A stretch of DNA of 64,000 nucleotides from Aldehydirespirator sp965116965 (lineage in GTDB: Bacteria > Actinomycetota > Acidimicrobiia > Acidimicrobiales > Aldehydirespiratoraceae). Position 1 is the first letter of the stretch. Each line of letters opens with the position of its first letter. The notes under the pieces were generated by a model, which saw only the letters and a program-made list of their open reading frames with translations, was not told where the DNA came from and ran no database searches. Made by a program: the position numbers and the translations under genes. Positions 16,838 through 24,930 of the stretch are shown here, in pieces. The stretch lies in the NCBI GenBank assembly GCA_965116965.1, contig OZ220743.1, positions 1,984,001-2,048,000 on the forward strand, written 5' to 3'.

Positions 16838-17806
16838 TCAGGCCGGCCTGTCCGCCAGGCCCCACTCCAGCGCCGTGGCGGCGTCGAGTTCGGTGCCGGT
16901 GAGCAGCCACCACAGCGTGCGCTGGCGCCCGATGCGGGCCGGGATGCTCACCGTGCCTCCCGCGCCGGGGATCAGTCCCATCGACAGCTCCGGGAGCCGG
17001 AACCGGGCCCGGTCGGTGGCGATGACCGTGGCGCAGAACGCGGCCAGCTCGACGCCCGCGCCGACGCACGCCCCGTCGATCAGTGCCGTCGCTCGGTGGG
17101 CGACCGCGGCCAGCCAGGGCGCGGCGTTGGCCTCGCTGCGGATCAAGTGGGCGGTCGCAGGGTCTGAGACTGTGCCGAACTCGGCCGGGTCGCCCCCGGC
17201 ACAGAAGTTGCCTCCCGCGCCGGTGAGGACCACCGAGCGGTCGTCCCCGCCTGCCTGAAGGGCCTTGAAGACGTCGACGAGCTGGTCGCGCATGGCTGCG
17301 TCGAACAGGTTGAGCAGGCGGGGTCGGCTGAGCGTCACCGTCACCACCGCACCGTCGTCGGTCACCTCGATCCGGGGTTGGTCAGCGTCCCGCCGGGTCC
17401 GGCGTCCCCGCTGTGCCAGCCAGCGGGCGTGCTCCGGGCCGGCCTGGAGAGTGGCGTAGGCGAGGCTCTCCACCAGCAGCGCGTCGAGGAGGCCGAGTTG
17501 GCCGGTCCGGCGCAGCGTCTGGGCCGACACGACCGCGGCTTGCGGGTTGGCTCGCAGCCCTTCGAGGGCCGGTCCGGGATCGTCGAGCGCGAGATCCCAC
17601 GTCTCTCCGCCCGCCCCCACCGCGACCGACACCACCGGGAGTGCGGACAGCGCTGCGCCCACATCGTCGGCGGTATCGTCGCCCACGTCCACCACCACTG
17701 CGGGCACACCGCCCGCAGATGCGATCCCGATGAGCACCAGCCGGTCGAAGTCGACCGAGCCAACCACCGGTGTGAGTTCCTCCAGCGGCCAGATCTCTAC
17801 GTGCAC
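16838..17806 (-). CDS. Enoyl-CoA hydratase/isomerase family protein with extra N-terminal half
   Basis: 322 residues from GTG at 17806 (328 from a GTG at 17824). The C-terminal 170 residues are a crotonase domain, with RSVVLTGAGGNFCAGGDPAEF forming the first oxyanion loop and IDGACVGAGVELAAFC the second. The N-terminal 140 residues look like a worn crotonase-type half domain (VVVDVGDD..., ending TLQAGPEHARWLA). It would hydrate or isomerise an enoyl-CoA. An inverted-terminal element (17810-17918) has inserted 3 bases before the start, so its own 5' region is displaced; AGGG inside the element end is now the best ribosome binding site. Confidence 0.8.
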   Translation of the reverse strand: MHVEIWPLEELTPVVGSVDFDRLVLIGIASAGGVPAVVVDVGDDTADDVGAALSALPVVSVAVGAGGETWDLALDDPGPALEGLRANPQAAVVSAQTLRRTGQLGLLDALLVESLAYATLQAGPEHARWLAQRGRRTRRDADQPRIEVTDDGAVVTVTLSRPRLLNLFDAAMRDQLVDVFKALQAGGDDRSVVLTGAGGNFCAGGDPAEFGTVSDPATAHLIRSEANAAPWLAAVAHRATALIDGACVGAGVELAAFCATVIATDRARFRLPELSMGLIPGAGGTVSIPARIGRQRTLWWLLTGTELDAATALEWGLADRPA

Positions 17807-17809
17807 GGC

Positions 17810-17918
17810 TAGTGCCCTGTCCACAAACGTTCGTCGGGTTGAGAGTGCCGCAATTTCGCCGTCTTGCCAGGTCGCAGCGCCCGCGGCACGCGAGCGAAGG
17901 TCACTGGGGAGAGCACTG
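17810..17918. mobile_element. MITE-like element, family 2, copy 1
   Basis: 109 bases flanked by the imperfect inverted ends TAGTGCCCTGTCCA (left) and TGGGGAGAGCACTG (right, mutated from TA). It lies between the ligase and hydratase genes. Bases 17831-17918 are nearly identical to 37781-37867. It contains no gene. The right end reaches into the ligase gene: where other copies make a TAG stop, this one reads CAG, so the ligase frame runs 5 codons into the element. Confidence 0.75.
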
Positions 17919-19433
17919 GCGGCTTGGCAGGGCGGGGTCGGGGGTGAAGCGCTGCCTCAACTTCCGGCGCAGCAGCTTGCCCGTGTCGTTGTACGGCAGT
18001 TCGTCGACGAACTCCACCCAGGTCGGCACCCGGCTCGAACGCAGCCGGGTCCGGACCAGTTCTCGGAGGTCTTGGGCGGTAGGCGCGGGGGAGCGGGAGA
18101 CTATGCAGACGGCTACTTCCTCGCCCCATTCCCGGCTGGGCACCCCGAATGCGGCCGCGTCGGTCACGGCGGGATGGGTCAGCAGTGCGTCCTCGATCTC
18201 ACCGGGTGACATGTTCTCGCCGCCCCGGATGATGATGTCGTCGTTGCGCCCGTGGATCCACAGGTAGCCGGCATCGTCGGTGTGCCCGCTGTCGCGGGTG
18301 CAGAACCAGCCTTCCTCGTCGAGCAGGGGCCCGTCCTCGGCGTACTCGCCGGCGACCTGCTCGCCTCTGACCCAGATCTCTCCGGCGGTACCGGTCTCCG
18401 CCTCGGATCCGTCGCCGCGGCGCACCGATATCTCCACTCCCGGCAAGGGTCGGCCCGCCGACGAGAGCCGGGCCCTCTCATCCGGATCGTCGGAGGCGGC
18501 CCACCGTCGGTGGTCGTCGGGACCCATCACGCACACGGTTGAACTCGTCTCGGTGAGGCCGTATGCGTGCGAGAACCCTGCGTCCGGGAACAGCTCCAGC
18601 GCCCTCTCCACCACGGTCCGGTGCGATTTCCCTCCCCCGTAGGACACGTAGCGCACCGACTCGAGAGTCTCCCCCCGGCGGTCGAGGGCGTCGACGATGC
18701 GGGCCAGCATCGTGGGTACGAGCATGGCGTGAGTCACACCCTGGGCTTGCACGAGGTCGATCCAGGAGTCGGGATCGAACTTCGACAGGGGCACGATCCT
18801 GCGCCCCGAGTACACCTGCGACAACTGGGCCGCCACCGAGGCTATGTGGTACGGCGGTACGGCCATGATGTGGGCCTCGTCGGAGCCGGCCGACGCGAAT
18901 TCAACCGTGCCGAACACGTAGGACGCCAGGTGGCGGTGGCGCAGTACGGCAGCTTTGGGCGGGCCGGAGGTGCCGCTGGTGTACAGCAGCACGGCCGCGG
19001 CGTCGGCGTCCATGGGCCAGTCGCCAACCTCGGCAGGATCGGCGCCTCCAGCGGGATCTTCAAGAAGTGCGTCCCGCTCGACGATCTCCAGCCCGTCCAC
19101 CGGCGTCAGCCGCTCCGCGCCGGACGCGTCGACCACCGCCACCGCGGGCGCGGCTCGCTCGGCCAGCCGGCGCAGATCGTCGTCGGGGAGCCGGTAGTTG
19201 ATCGGCACATAGGGCACGCCCGCCCAAGCCGCGCCGAACAGGGTGACCGGCAGGAAGGGGCCGGGCTCGTCGCAGAGCACCAGGTGCTCCGCCTGCGAGT
19301 CTCGCAGGCGCCCTGCGAGGCCGGCGGCGCCGTCCATCAGGCCGTCACAGGTGACGCCTCCGTCAAGCGTTCCCACCGCCACGCGGCCGGCCATGGCGGT
19401 GGCCGCCATCTCCAACAGCATCATCACGTTCAC
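17901..19433 (-). CDS. AMP-forming acyl-CoA synthetase/ligase
   Basis: 510 residues. The motifs LLYTSGTSGPPKAAVLRH (P-loop near 155), YGLTETSS, WFCTRDSGH, GRNDDIIIRGGENMSPGE and the terminal YNDTGKLLRRKL (catalytic Lys) give a complete class I acyl-CoA ligase. It activates a carboxylic acid for the acyl-CoA genes around it. The last residues QCSPQ are encoded by the end of an inverted-terminal element after loss of the former TAG stop. The frame begins GTG AAC GTG ATG ATG, so the start could be a few codons later. Confidence 0.87.
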   Translation of the reverse strand: MNVMMLLEMAATAMAGRVAVGTLDGGVTCDGLMDGAAGLAGRLRDSQAEHLVLCDEPGPFLPVTLFGAAWAGVPYVPINYRLPDDDLRRLAERAAPAVAVVDASGAERLTPVDGLEIVERDALLEDPAGGADPAEVGDWPMDADAAAVLLYTSGTSGPPKAAVLRHRHLASYVFGTVEFASAGSDEAHIMAVPPYHIASVAAQLSQVYSGRRIVPLSKFDPDSWIDLVQAQGVTHAMLVPTMLARIVDALDRRGETLESVRYVSYGGGKSHRTVVERALELFPDAGFSHAYGLTETSSTVCVMGPDDHRRWAASDDPDERARLSSAGRPLPGVEISVRRGDGSEAETGTAGEIWVRGEQVAGEYAEDGPLLDEEGWFCTRDSGHTDDAGYLWIHGRNDDIIIRGGENMSPGEIEDALLTHPAVTDAAAFGVPSREWGEEVAVCIVSRSPAPTAQDLRELVRTRLRSSRVPTWVEFVDELPYNDTGKLLRRKLRQRFTPDPALPSRQCSPQ

Positions 19434-19461
19434 GGCAGCAGAGGACTGAGCCGCTCGGCCC

Positions 19462-19767
19462 TCAGTCCGAGGCGGGCAGCGGCTTCGTCACCTTCACCGC
19501 CAGCGGCACATCGCCGAGGGCGAGCGAACCGGGGCCGGCCTTGGTGCATAGCACCTCGATGGTCTCGTCCTGGTCGCCGTAGCGCTTGCCGAGGAGTGTT
19601 CCGCCCGACGCGTCGGCGCTCGGCTCTCCGGTTCGCTCCGCTGATCCGGCCGTCACCATCGGCTCACCGCCGCAGGTCAGCTCGGCCGGCCCTGTGCCCT
19701 TCACCACGATCACCTCGGTGGCGCACACCGTGCTCTGGAATCGGGCCCCTGGCCGTAGTTCCACCAT
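19462..19767 (-). CDS. Small conserved hypothetical protein beside the ligase
   Basis: 101 residues with no membrane segment. It has two pairs of conserved-looking features, ELTCGGEPMV and TIEVLCTKAGPGSLALGD, each with one Cys, and a GKRYGDQDETIEVLC core typical of a small family that accompanies acyl-CoA ligases in actinobacteria (from memory of gene neighbourhoods). The start is ATG at 19767. It lies 28 bases upstream of the ligase gene on the same strand, so co-transcription is likely. Its function is not known. Confidence 0.7.
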   Translation of the reverse strand: MVELRPGARFQSTVCATEVIVVKGTGPAELTCGGEPMVTAGSAERTGEPSADASGGTLLGKRYGDQDETIEVLCTKAGPGSLALGDVPLAVKVTKPLPASD

Positions 19768-19941
19768 GCAGCCATCCTACGCCGGAGTCGACGTCCCCCG
19801 GGTAAGCCTGCCGGGCGGTGGCTGGTGCGGAGTCCCATCCCACGCTCGGCAGGGCGAAGGCCGGCACGAGCGGGCGCACCAGCGGCACGCCGGCCGCGGC
19901 GTCCTCCTGTCGGCTCCACCCGTTGGATCGCGGCCGTACCA

Positions 19942-19968
19942 AGCAGCCATTTCGGCGACGCACCACTA
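19942..19968. mobile_element. Solo end of an inverted-terminal element, family 3
   Basis: Reading inward from the right, TAGTGGTGCGTCGCCGAAAT then GGCTGCT closely matches the left end of the complete element at 28263-28361 (TAGTGGTATGTCGTCGAAAT then GGCTAGG). No matching left end is visible in the 170 bases upstream, so this is a decayed or truncated copy. Its terminal TAG forms the -10 box of the following CoA-transferase gene. Confidence 0.65.
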
Positions 19969-19972
19969 GCTT
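19967..19972 (+). promoter_or_regulatory. Element-derived -10 box for the CoA-transferase gene
   Basis: TAGCTT fits the actinobacterial TANNNT -10 box. It is followed by 6 bases and then GTG at 19979, the leaderless arrangement seen for several other genes here. The first three bases are the end of the family 3 element. Confidence 0.5.
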
Positions 19973-19978
19973 CGGTTC

Positions 19979-21214
19979 GTGCTCGGATGCAGGAGTGCCG
20001 CTCTCGATGACGACGCCTGCGTCAAGGCTTGGGCTGGGTCGGGCGCCATGCATCTCACCGGGCCGGCCTGCGGTCCACCGGCGGTGTCGCCCGCTGGGAT
20101 CGTGCGCCCCCTGGTCACTCTGGGCGAGGCTCTGGCTTCGGCCACGGAGCGTCTGGGGGCAGAAGTCAGGGTAGATCCGGTCGGGCTGGCGGCCCAGCGA
20201 GCCGCCTTCACGGGCTTTGGGCGCAGCGGATCACGTAGCGCGGGCGGCTACGCGCAGATGGTGCGGGCCCGCGACGGTTGGCTCGTCCTCAACCTTCCCC
20301 GGCCGTCCGACGCCGAGGCGCTGCCCGCTCTGGCGGGTGCTCCGGCAGTTGCCGGCGACTGGAGCGGGACCGCGGCCCGTCTGGCAACCATGGCTACCGC
20401 AGAGGTCGTGGACCGGGCATCACTGCTGGGCCTGGCCGTGGCCTCGGTAGGGGCCACGCTCCCGCCACCGACGCCTTGGACGATCCACCATCGGAGACGG
20501 GCCCGGGTCCGGGGTTCCGAACCGGTGGTGGTGGACTTGACCAGCCTGTGGGCGGGCCCTCTCGCGGGTCAGCTGCTGGCTGAGGCGGGCTGCCGGGTAC
20601 TCAAGGTGGAATCGGCGTCCAGGCCCGACGGCGCCCGCCGGGGTCCGTCCGGATTCTTCGAGCTGCTGAATCGCAAGAAACAGCACCTGAGCATGGACCT
20701 GCCCGAACCCGAAGCCCTCGACCGGCTGCGAGAGTTGATCGCCGAAGCCGACCTCGTGTTGGAGGCGAGCCGGCCCCGGGTGATGCAGCAGTGGGGGATC
20801 AGTCCCTTCGACGCGGTGGCCGCGGGCACGGCCTGGGTGTCGATCAGCGGCCACGGGCGCAGGGGGCGGCACGCCAACCGGATCGCCTTCGGTGACGACG
20901 CCGCCGCCTCCGGCGGTCTGGTCGCGCCGGGAGATCCGCCCATGTTCGTGGGAGACGCCGTTGCCGATCCCATCGCCGGTCTGGCTGCGGCGTCGATCGC
21001 CGCGCACTTGTTGGCCGAGGGTCTGGCCGCGCTGGCGGAGGTGTCGCTGGCCGGCGCTTCAGCATGGGTTCGAGCCCATGCCGGCGCTCCCATCGACCGG
21101 CCGGTCATCCACAGCGGCGGATGCTGGCGGGTCGTGCTGACAGACAGCCCGGTAGCAGTGGCCCCTCCCGCGGCGTCCGACCGGCTTGCGGCTCGCCCGA
21201 TGGCCGGCAACTAG
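19979..21214 (+). CDS. CoA-transferase, family III (CaiB/BaiF type)
   Basis: 411 residues from GTG. The core VVDLTSLWAGPLAGQLLAEA...VLKVESASRPDGAR, then FFELLNRKKQHLSMDLPEP, is the CaiB N-terminal nucleotide-binding region, here starting only near residue 185. GDAVADPIAGLAAAS near 325 supplies the usual Asp region. The first 180 residues form an additional, more diverged CaiB-like half, so this is a two-half protein rather than the normal order. It exchanges CoA between an acyl-CoA and an acid. It is probably leaderless, from the element-derived -10. The small HicA-like frame follows 9 bases after the stop. Confidence 0.8.
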   Translation: MLGCRSAALDDDACVKAWAGSGAMHLTGPACGPPAVSPAGIVRPLVTLGEALASATERLGAEVRVDPVGLAAQRAAFTGFGRSGSRSAGGYAQMVRARDGWLVLNLPRPSDAEALPALAGAPAVAGDWSGTAARLATMATAEVVDRASLLGLAVASVGATLPPPTPWTIHHRRRARVRGSEPVVVDLTSLWAGPLAGQLLAEAGCRVLKVESASRPDGARRGPSGFFELLNRKKQHLSMDLPEPEALDRLRELIAEADLVLEASRPRVMQQWGISPFDAVAAGTAWVSISGHGRRGRHANRIAFGDDAAASGGLVAPGDPPMFVGDAVADPIAGLAAASIAAHLLAEGLAALAEVSLAGASAWVRAHAGAPIDRPVIHSGGCWRVVLTDSPVAVAPPAASDRLAARPMAGN

Positions 21215-21223
21215 TCCGTCGCC

Positions 21224-21400
21224 GTGCGCCCGTCCAGCCACAAGAGGGGATCGGCGGGAGACGTCCGTCTGGAGGCGGAGGGCAGGAAGCCGATCGTGTT
21301 CTCGACTGATGTCGGCCAGGAGGTCCCGCCTCGTCACCTGAGGGATATGCTTGTTGAGAAGGCCGGGCTGTCCGACCAGGAGATCGACGCGCTGCTTTGA
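21224..21400 (+). CDS. Truncated HicA-like toxin remnant
   Basis: 58 residues from GTG. The C-terminal part, VGQEVPPRHLRDMLVEKAGL then SDQEIDALL, matches the last strand and helix of HicA (typically G-x-(E/D)-(I/L)-PP-x-x-LR-x-IL-x-x-AGL-x-x-(E/D)-(E/D)-(F/I)). The first helix is missing and the GSH motif with the catalytic His reads GSAGDV, so RNase activity is unlikely. An in-frame TAG sits 12 bases upstream. It is followed by a HicB-like gene with its own AGGAG site. Confidence 0.5.
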   Translation: MRPSSHKRGSAGDVRLEAEGRKPIVFSTDVGQEVPPRHLRDMLVEKAGLSDQEIDALL

Positions 21401-21417
21401 ATTCAGGAGCCTCGACG

Positions 21418-21660
21418 GTGGTGGAGATGTCCAAGATCGAGATCTATAGGAATCGCGGCGCCGGCCCCTCGTGGTGCGCCATGGGTGAATTGGGCGACGC
21501 CGGGCACTACGCGGGTGCGGATACGCGCGACGAGCTGCTAACCCAGATCCAGGAGGCGGCCGAGATGGAGGGGATCACTCCCGAAGTTCTCATGGCGGAA
21601 GACGATGAGGCCGGAGAGGACCCGGTGGAGCCTCCCTTGCGAGCGGGGCGCACCGGCTAG
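21418..21660 (+). CDS. HicB-like small protein
   Basis: 80 residues from GTG, with AGGAG 9 bases upstream. The pattern IEIYRNRGAGPSWCAMGEL...YAGADTRDELLTQIQEAAEM follows the HicB fold (strand with W-C-A, then a (G/A)DT-x-(D/E)EL helix), but the usual C-terminal DNA-binding tail is replaced by an acidic/Pro tail. Together with the truncated HicA-like frame just upstream it looks like a decaying or repurposed toxin-antitoxin pair. It could also be an unrelated small HicB-fold protein. Confidence 0.5.
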   Translation: MVEMSKIEIYRNRGAGPSWCAMGELGDAGHYAGADTRDELLTQIQEAAEMEGITPEVLMAEDDEAGEDPVEPPLRAGRTG

Positions 21661-21741
21661 AGCCGGGCGTCCGAGCCCCGCGGTGGTCCAGGCCATGGTG
21701 CGGACGAGCGGCTCCCAGACCGGTCTGCGGGTACGGCCGGC

Positions 21742-23238
21742 GTGAGCGACGACTCCGGCTGGGATGCCACCCTTGACGACCTTGAGCGCCGCCGGCACCA
21801 GGCTCGAGCCATGGGCGGGTCCGAGAAGCTGGCGCGGCGCCGGGCGGAGGGGCGTCTGGACGCTCGGGGCCGCATAGACGCATTGCTGGACGCGGGATCG
21901 TTCACCGAGATCGGCACCCTGGCCGGCCCGGTGCCGGCCGACGCCCTGGTGGCGGGGGTGGGGGCCATTGACGGCCGTCCCGTGGCGGTGGGCGCGGAGG
22001 ACTTCACCACCATGGGGGGCTCGATCGGTCCGGCGGCCACCCGCAAGCGGTGGCGGATTGCCGACGTCGCTCACCGCGAACGCGTCCCGCTGGTGATGCT
22101 GCTGGAAGGAGCCGGGCATCGGCCACCGATGCCGGGCGATCCCGGAGGGGGCGGGCCCAACGACCTGCAGGCCCAGGCAGCCCTGTCGGGGATCGTGCCC
22201 ATGGTGTGCGGGGTCATGGGGCCCTCTGCGGGCCATGGGGCCATCACCGCACTGCTGTGCGACTTCTCGATCATGACACCCGACGCGGCCATCTTCACCG
22301 CGGGCCCTCCGGTGGTGGAGGCGTCGCTCGGAGAGCGGGTCGGCAAGGACGACCTCGGCGGGCCCGCGGTGGCTCTCGGCGCAGGCACCATTCACAACGC
22401 CGCCGCTGACGATGCAGACCTGCTGAGCCAGGTCCGGGTTTACCTCTCGTACTTCGGATCGTCGGCCTGGGAGCGTCCCCCCGTCGTCGAGACCGGCGAC
22501 ACCGGCCGGCGTCGCATCGATCGCATGCTCGACTTGGTTCCGCGCGATGGTCGGCGGGGCTACGACATGGCTGCGGTCGTCGAGTCGCTGGTCGACCGCG
22601 GCCGGAGCCTTGCGATCCAACCCGACTACGGCCGGTCCATCATCTGCGTGCTGGCGCGCATTGGCGGCGAGGCGGTGGGAGTAGTGGCCAACCAGCCGGT
22701 CGAACTGGCCGGCTCGATAGATGCTGCGGCGGCTGACAAGGCGGCCCACTTCATCGCCGTGTGCGATGCCTTCCACTTGCCGCTGCTGTTCCTGGCCGAC
22801 AACCCCGGCGTGCTGGCGGGCACCGCGTCCGAGCGGCGGGGGGTGCTCCGGGCGTCGGCTCGCATGTACGCCGCGCAAACCGGCGCCAACACCGTCAAGA
22901 TCCATGTCACGCTGCGCAAGGCCTTCGGTTTCGGCAGCTGCGTGATGGCCATGAACCCCCACGACTCCCAGACCCTCAGCTTCGCCTTTCCAGGAGCCAC
23001 GGTCGGGGCCATGGGTGCTGCGGGCGCAGGCCGGGCCGTCGGCGCCGACGAGCATGGCGAACAGGACTTGCATCGGGCCGAGGAGGAATCGGCCTACCGC
23101 TCCGCGTCGGCGTTGAGCTTCGACGAGGTGATCGATCCCCGCGACGCCCGCAACGCCATCCTGTCGGCTCTCGAAGTCTCGGCTCGGCGCCGTCGCCAGC
23201 CCTGCGAGCCCAAGGCTCGAACCGGCATCACGCCGTAG
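21742..23238 (+). CDS. Acyl-CoA carboxylase carboxyltransferase (beta) subunit
   Basis: 498 residues with two crotonase-like carboxyltransferase halves. The N-half has ARGRIDALLDAGSFTEIG and the biotin/acyl-CoA loop VMLLEGAGHRPPMPGDPGGG. The C-half has VGVVANQPVELAGSIDAAAADKAAHFI and LADNPGVLAGTASERRGVLR, matching propionyl/methylcrotonyl/acetyl-CoA carboxylase beta chains. It transfers the carboxyl group from biotin to an acyl-CoA. No biotin carboxylase gene is within the window, so the alpha subunit is encoded elsewhere. It closes the acyl-CoA block. The start is GTG at 21742 with no clear Shine-Dalgarno site. Confidence 0.88.
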   Translation: MSDDSGWDATLDDLERRRHQARAMGGSEKLARRRAEGRLDARGRIDALLDAGSFTEIGTLAGPVPADALVAGVGAIDGRPVAVGAEDFTTMGGSIGPAATRKRWRIADVAHRERVPLVMLLEGAGHRPPMPGDPGGGGPNDLQAQAALSGIVPMVCGVMGPSAGHGAITALLCDFSIMTPDAAIFTAGPPVVEASLGERVGKDDLGGPAVALGAGTIHNAAADDADLLSQVRVYLSYFGSSAWERPPVVETGDTGRRRIDRMLDLVPRDGRRGYDMAAVVESLVDRGRSLAIQPDYGRSIICVLARIGGEAVGVVANQPVELAGSIDAAAADKAAHFIAVCDAFHLPLLFLADNPGVLAGTASERRGVLRASARMYAAQTGANTVKIHVTLRKAFGFGSCVMAMNPHDSQTLSFAFPGATVGAMGAAGAGRAVGADEHGEQDLHRAEEESAYRSASALSFDEVIDPRDARNAILSALEVSARRRRQPCEPKARTGITP

Positions 23239-23323
23239 AGGTTCTCCCCCTCCCGGCCGGTTGGGCGCCGCTATTGCTTGCCGCCGCCACCCCCGGCCTG
23301 GCCGGTCGTGCCAACCTGCCGGC

Positions 23324-23462
23324 TAGTGTCCTGAGCCAGGAATCCATTGCAGACGTCGCCGCCAGTCTTCTTGGTGCGGTTTGCGTGGACTGAGTGCGCA
23401 GAACTAACCCGAGATTCACGGAGGTCTGAACAAGCCGCTTGAACTTGCGACTCAGGACGCTA
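23324..23462. mobile_element. MITE-like element, family 1, copy A
   Basis: 139 bases including flanking TA dinucleotides. The ends are TAGTGTCCTGAG on the left and CTCAGGACGCTA on the right, an inverted repeat. The whole is the reverse complement of 28125-28264 with about 90% identity. There is no coding capacity. The right end overlaps the serC stop: TA plus the element's first G make its TAG. Confidence 0.85.
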
Positions 23463-24611
23463 GGCGATCAGGCGCTCCATGATGTGGTCGATGCAGTTTG
23501 TTAGGGCCTCGACGTCTGAGGGCTCCACCGCGGGGAACATGCCGATGCGGAGCTGGTTGCGCCCGAGCTTGCGGTAGCCGTCGGTGTCGACGACGCCGTT
23601 GGCCCGCAGCGCCGCGCTGATGTCGTCGGCGCTCACCCGGTCGTCGAAGTCGATGGTCCCCACCACCCGGCTGCGGATAGCGGCGTCGGTCACGAAGGGC
23701 GCGGCGATGTCGGAGGCCTCGGCCCAGCCGTAGAGAATGTCGGCGGAGCGGTCGCTGCGGGACGCGGCCCACTCCAGACCGCCGTTGCCGTTGAGCCAGT
23801 CGACCTGACTCACGGTGAGGAACACCGTGGCCAGCGCGGGAGTGTTGTAGGTCTGGTCCTTGCGGGAGTTGTCCACCGCCAGCTTGAGGTCCAGGAAGGC
23901 CGGCGCCCAGCGGCCTGAGGCCGACAGGCGCTCGATCCGCTCGATGGCGCCGGGCGACATCAGCGCGATCCACAGCCCGCCGTCGCTGGACAGGGCCTTC
24001 TGCGGCGCGAAGTAGTAGACGTCGCAGCCCGAGGGGTCGAACCGGAGCCCGCCTGCGGCCGAGGTGGCGTCCACCAGCACCAGCGATTCGTCGTCGCCGG
24101 CGGGGCGGCGGACCTCCAGCATCACGCCGGTCGACGTCTCGTTGTGGGGGTAGCAGTAGGCGTCGACTCCGTCGGCAGCCTCGAGCGGGGGGCAGGTCCC
24201 GAAGTCCCCGACCCGCACCGACGGTTCGGCGAGGTGGGGCGCGGACGCGGTCACCGCGACGAACTTGGAGCTGAACTCGCCCAGCGACAGGTGGTGGCTG
24301 CGCTGCTCGATCAGCCCGAAGCTTGCCGCGTCCCAGAAGGCGGTGGCGCCGCCGTTGCCCATCACCACTTCGTAGCCGTCGGGCGCATCCAGCAGATCGG
24401 CGATTCCGGCCTTCAGTCGGGCTACCACCCGGCGCACCCCGGCCTTGCGGTGGCTGGTGCCGAGATAGTCGACGGCCCTGTCGGCCAGCGCCTGAGCGGC
24501 CGCTGGACGGAACTTCGAGGGCCCGCTGCCGAAGCGGCCGTCGGAGGGGAGCATCGCGGGGGGGATGGCGATGGCGTCGGCGTCGGGTCGGGCTGGCGCC
24601 GGTGTGGGCAT
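23460..24611 (-). CDS. serC: Phosphoserine aminotransferase
   Basis: 383 residues, class V aminotransferase of the SerC type. It opens DGRFGSGPSKFRP; the loop GTSHRKAGVRRVV and MGNGGATAFWD are followed by VDATSAAGGLRFDPS and YYFAPQKALSSDGG with the PLP Lys (about residue 200). It makes 3-phosphoserine from 3-phosphohydroxypyruvate and glutamate. The ATG at 24611 was chosen because the protein-like sequence begins there; the longer open frame above it is the dispersed repeat. The stop codon TAG (23462-23460) is created by the end of the family 1 element. Confidence 0.9.
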   Translation of the reverse strand: MPTPAPARPDADAIAIPPAMLPSDGRFGSGPSKFRPAAAQALADRAVDYLGTSHRKAGVRRVVARLKAGIADLLDAPDGYEVVMGNGGATAFWDAASFGLIEQRSHHLSLGEFSSKFVAVTASAPHLAEPSVRVGDFGTCPPLEAADGVDAYCYPHNETSTGVMLEVRRPAGDDESLVLVDATSAAGGLRFDPSGCDVYYFAPQKALSSDGGLWIALMSPGAIERIERLSASGRWAPAFLDLKLAVDNSRKDQTYNTPALATVFLTVSQVDWLNGNGGLEWAASRSDRSADILYGWAEASDIAAPFVTDAAIRSRVVGTIDFDDRVSADDISAALRANGVVDTDGYRKLGRNQLRIGMFPAVEPSDVEALTNCIDHIMERLIA

Positions 24612-24721
24612 CGTCCGGAAGTCTGGCGCCCGCGAGCCCTGCTCCACGCCATTTGCGCCTGCAAGTTCGGCAGATTGTGTCGAAGCTCCGAGGACGTCCG
24701 CAGATGTGCGAGAAGCCGTCG

Positions 24722-24859
24722 CGTCGCGGTGTCGTGTTTCCCGCTCTTGTTCGTCGCTGCTCGGCGTCAGCCTCGCCGGCATCGTGCTCGTCGCGTCGCG
24801 GTGTCGTGTTTCCCGCTCTTGTTCGCTTCGCTCACGGGCCGCTCGGGCCACGGCCTCGC
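24722..24859 (-). repeat. Dispersed intergenic repeat, copies 2 (partial) and 3
   Basis: On the minus strand 24859-24793 is a full copy (GCGAGGCCGTGGCCCGAGCG..., GAACAAGAGCGGGAAACACG). 24752-24722 repeats only its distal half, CGAACAAGAGCGGGAAACAC plus GACACCGCGACG, so the unit is partly tandem. It fills the divergent gap between serC and the aminotransferase gene and creates a false N-terminal extension of serC. Confidence 0.8.
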
Positions 24860-24917
24860 TCTGCGGCTTGTGAGGATCATCAATGATCGCTCCCCATTTC
24901 GCTCGGCCTCTCGCCGG

Positions 24918-24923
24918 TACGCT
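24918..24923 (+). promoter_or_regulatory. -10 box, leaderless aminotransferase mRNA
   Basis: TACGCT, then 7 bases, then ATG at 24931. There is no Shine-Dalgarno site, so transcription and translation should start together. Confidence 0.55.
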
Positions 24924-24930
24924 CGCGGCC

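Noticed and set aside
19942..21230. Composite transposon carrying the CoA-transferase gene
   Set aside because: CTAGTCCGTCGCCG at 21211 vaguely resembles a family 3 end, but the two ends point in the wrong directions and the match is weak.
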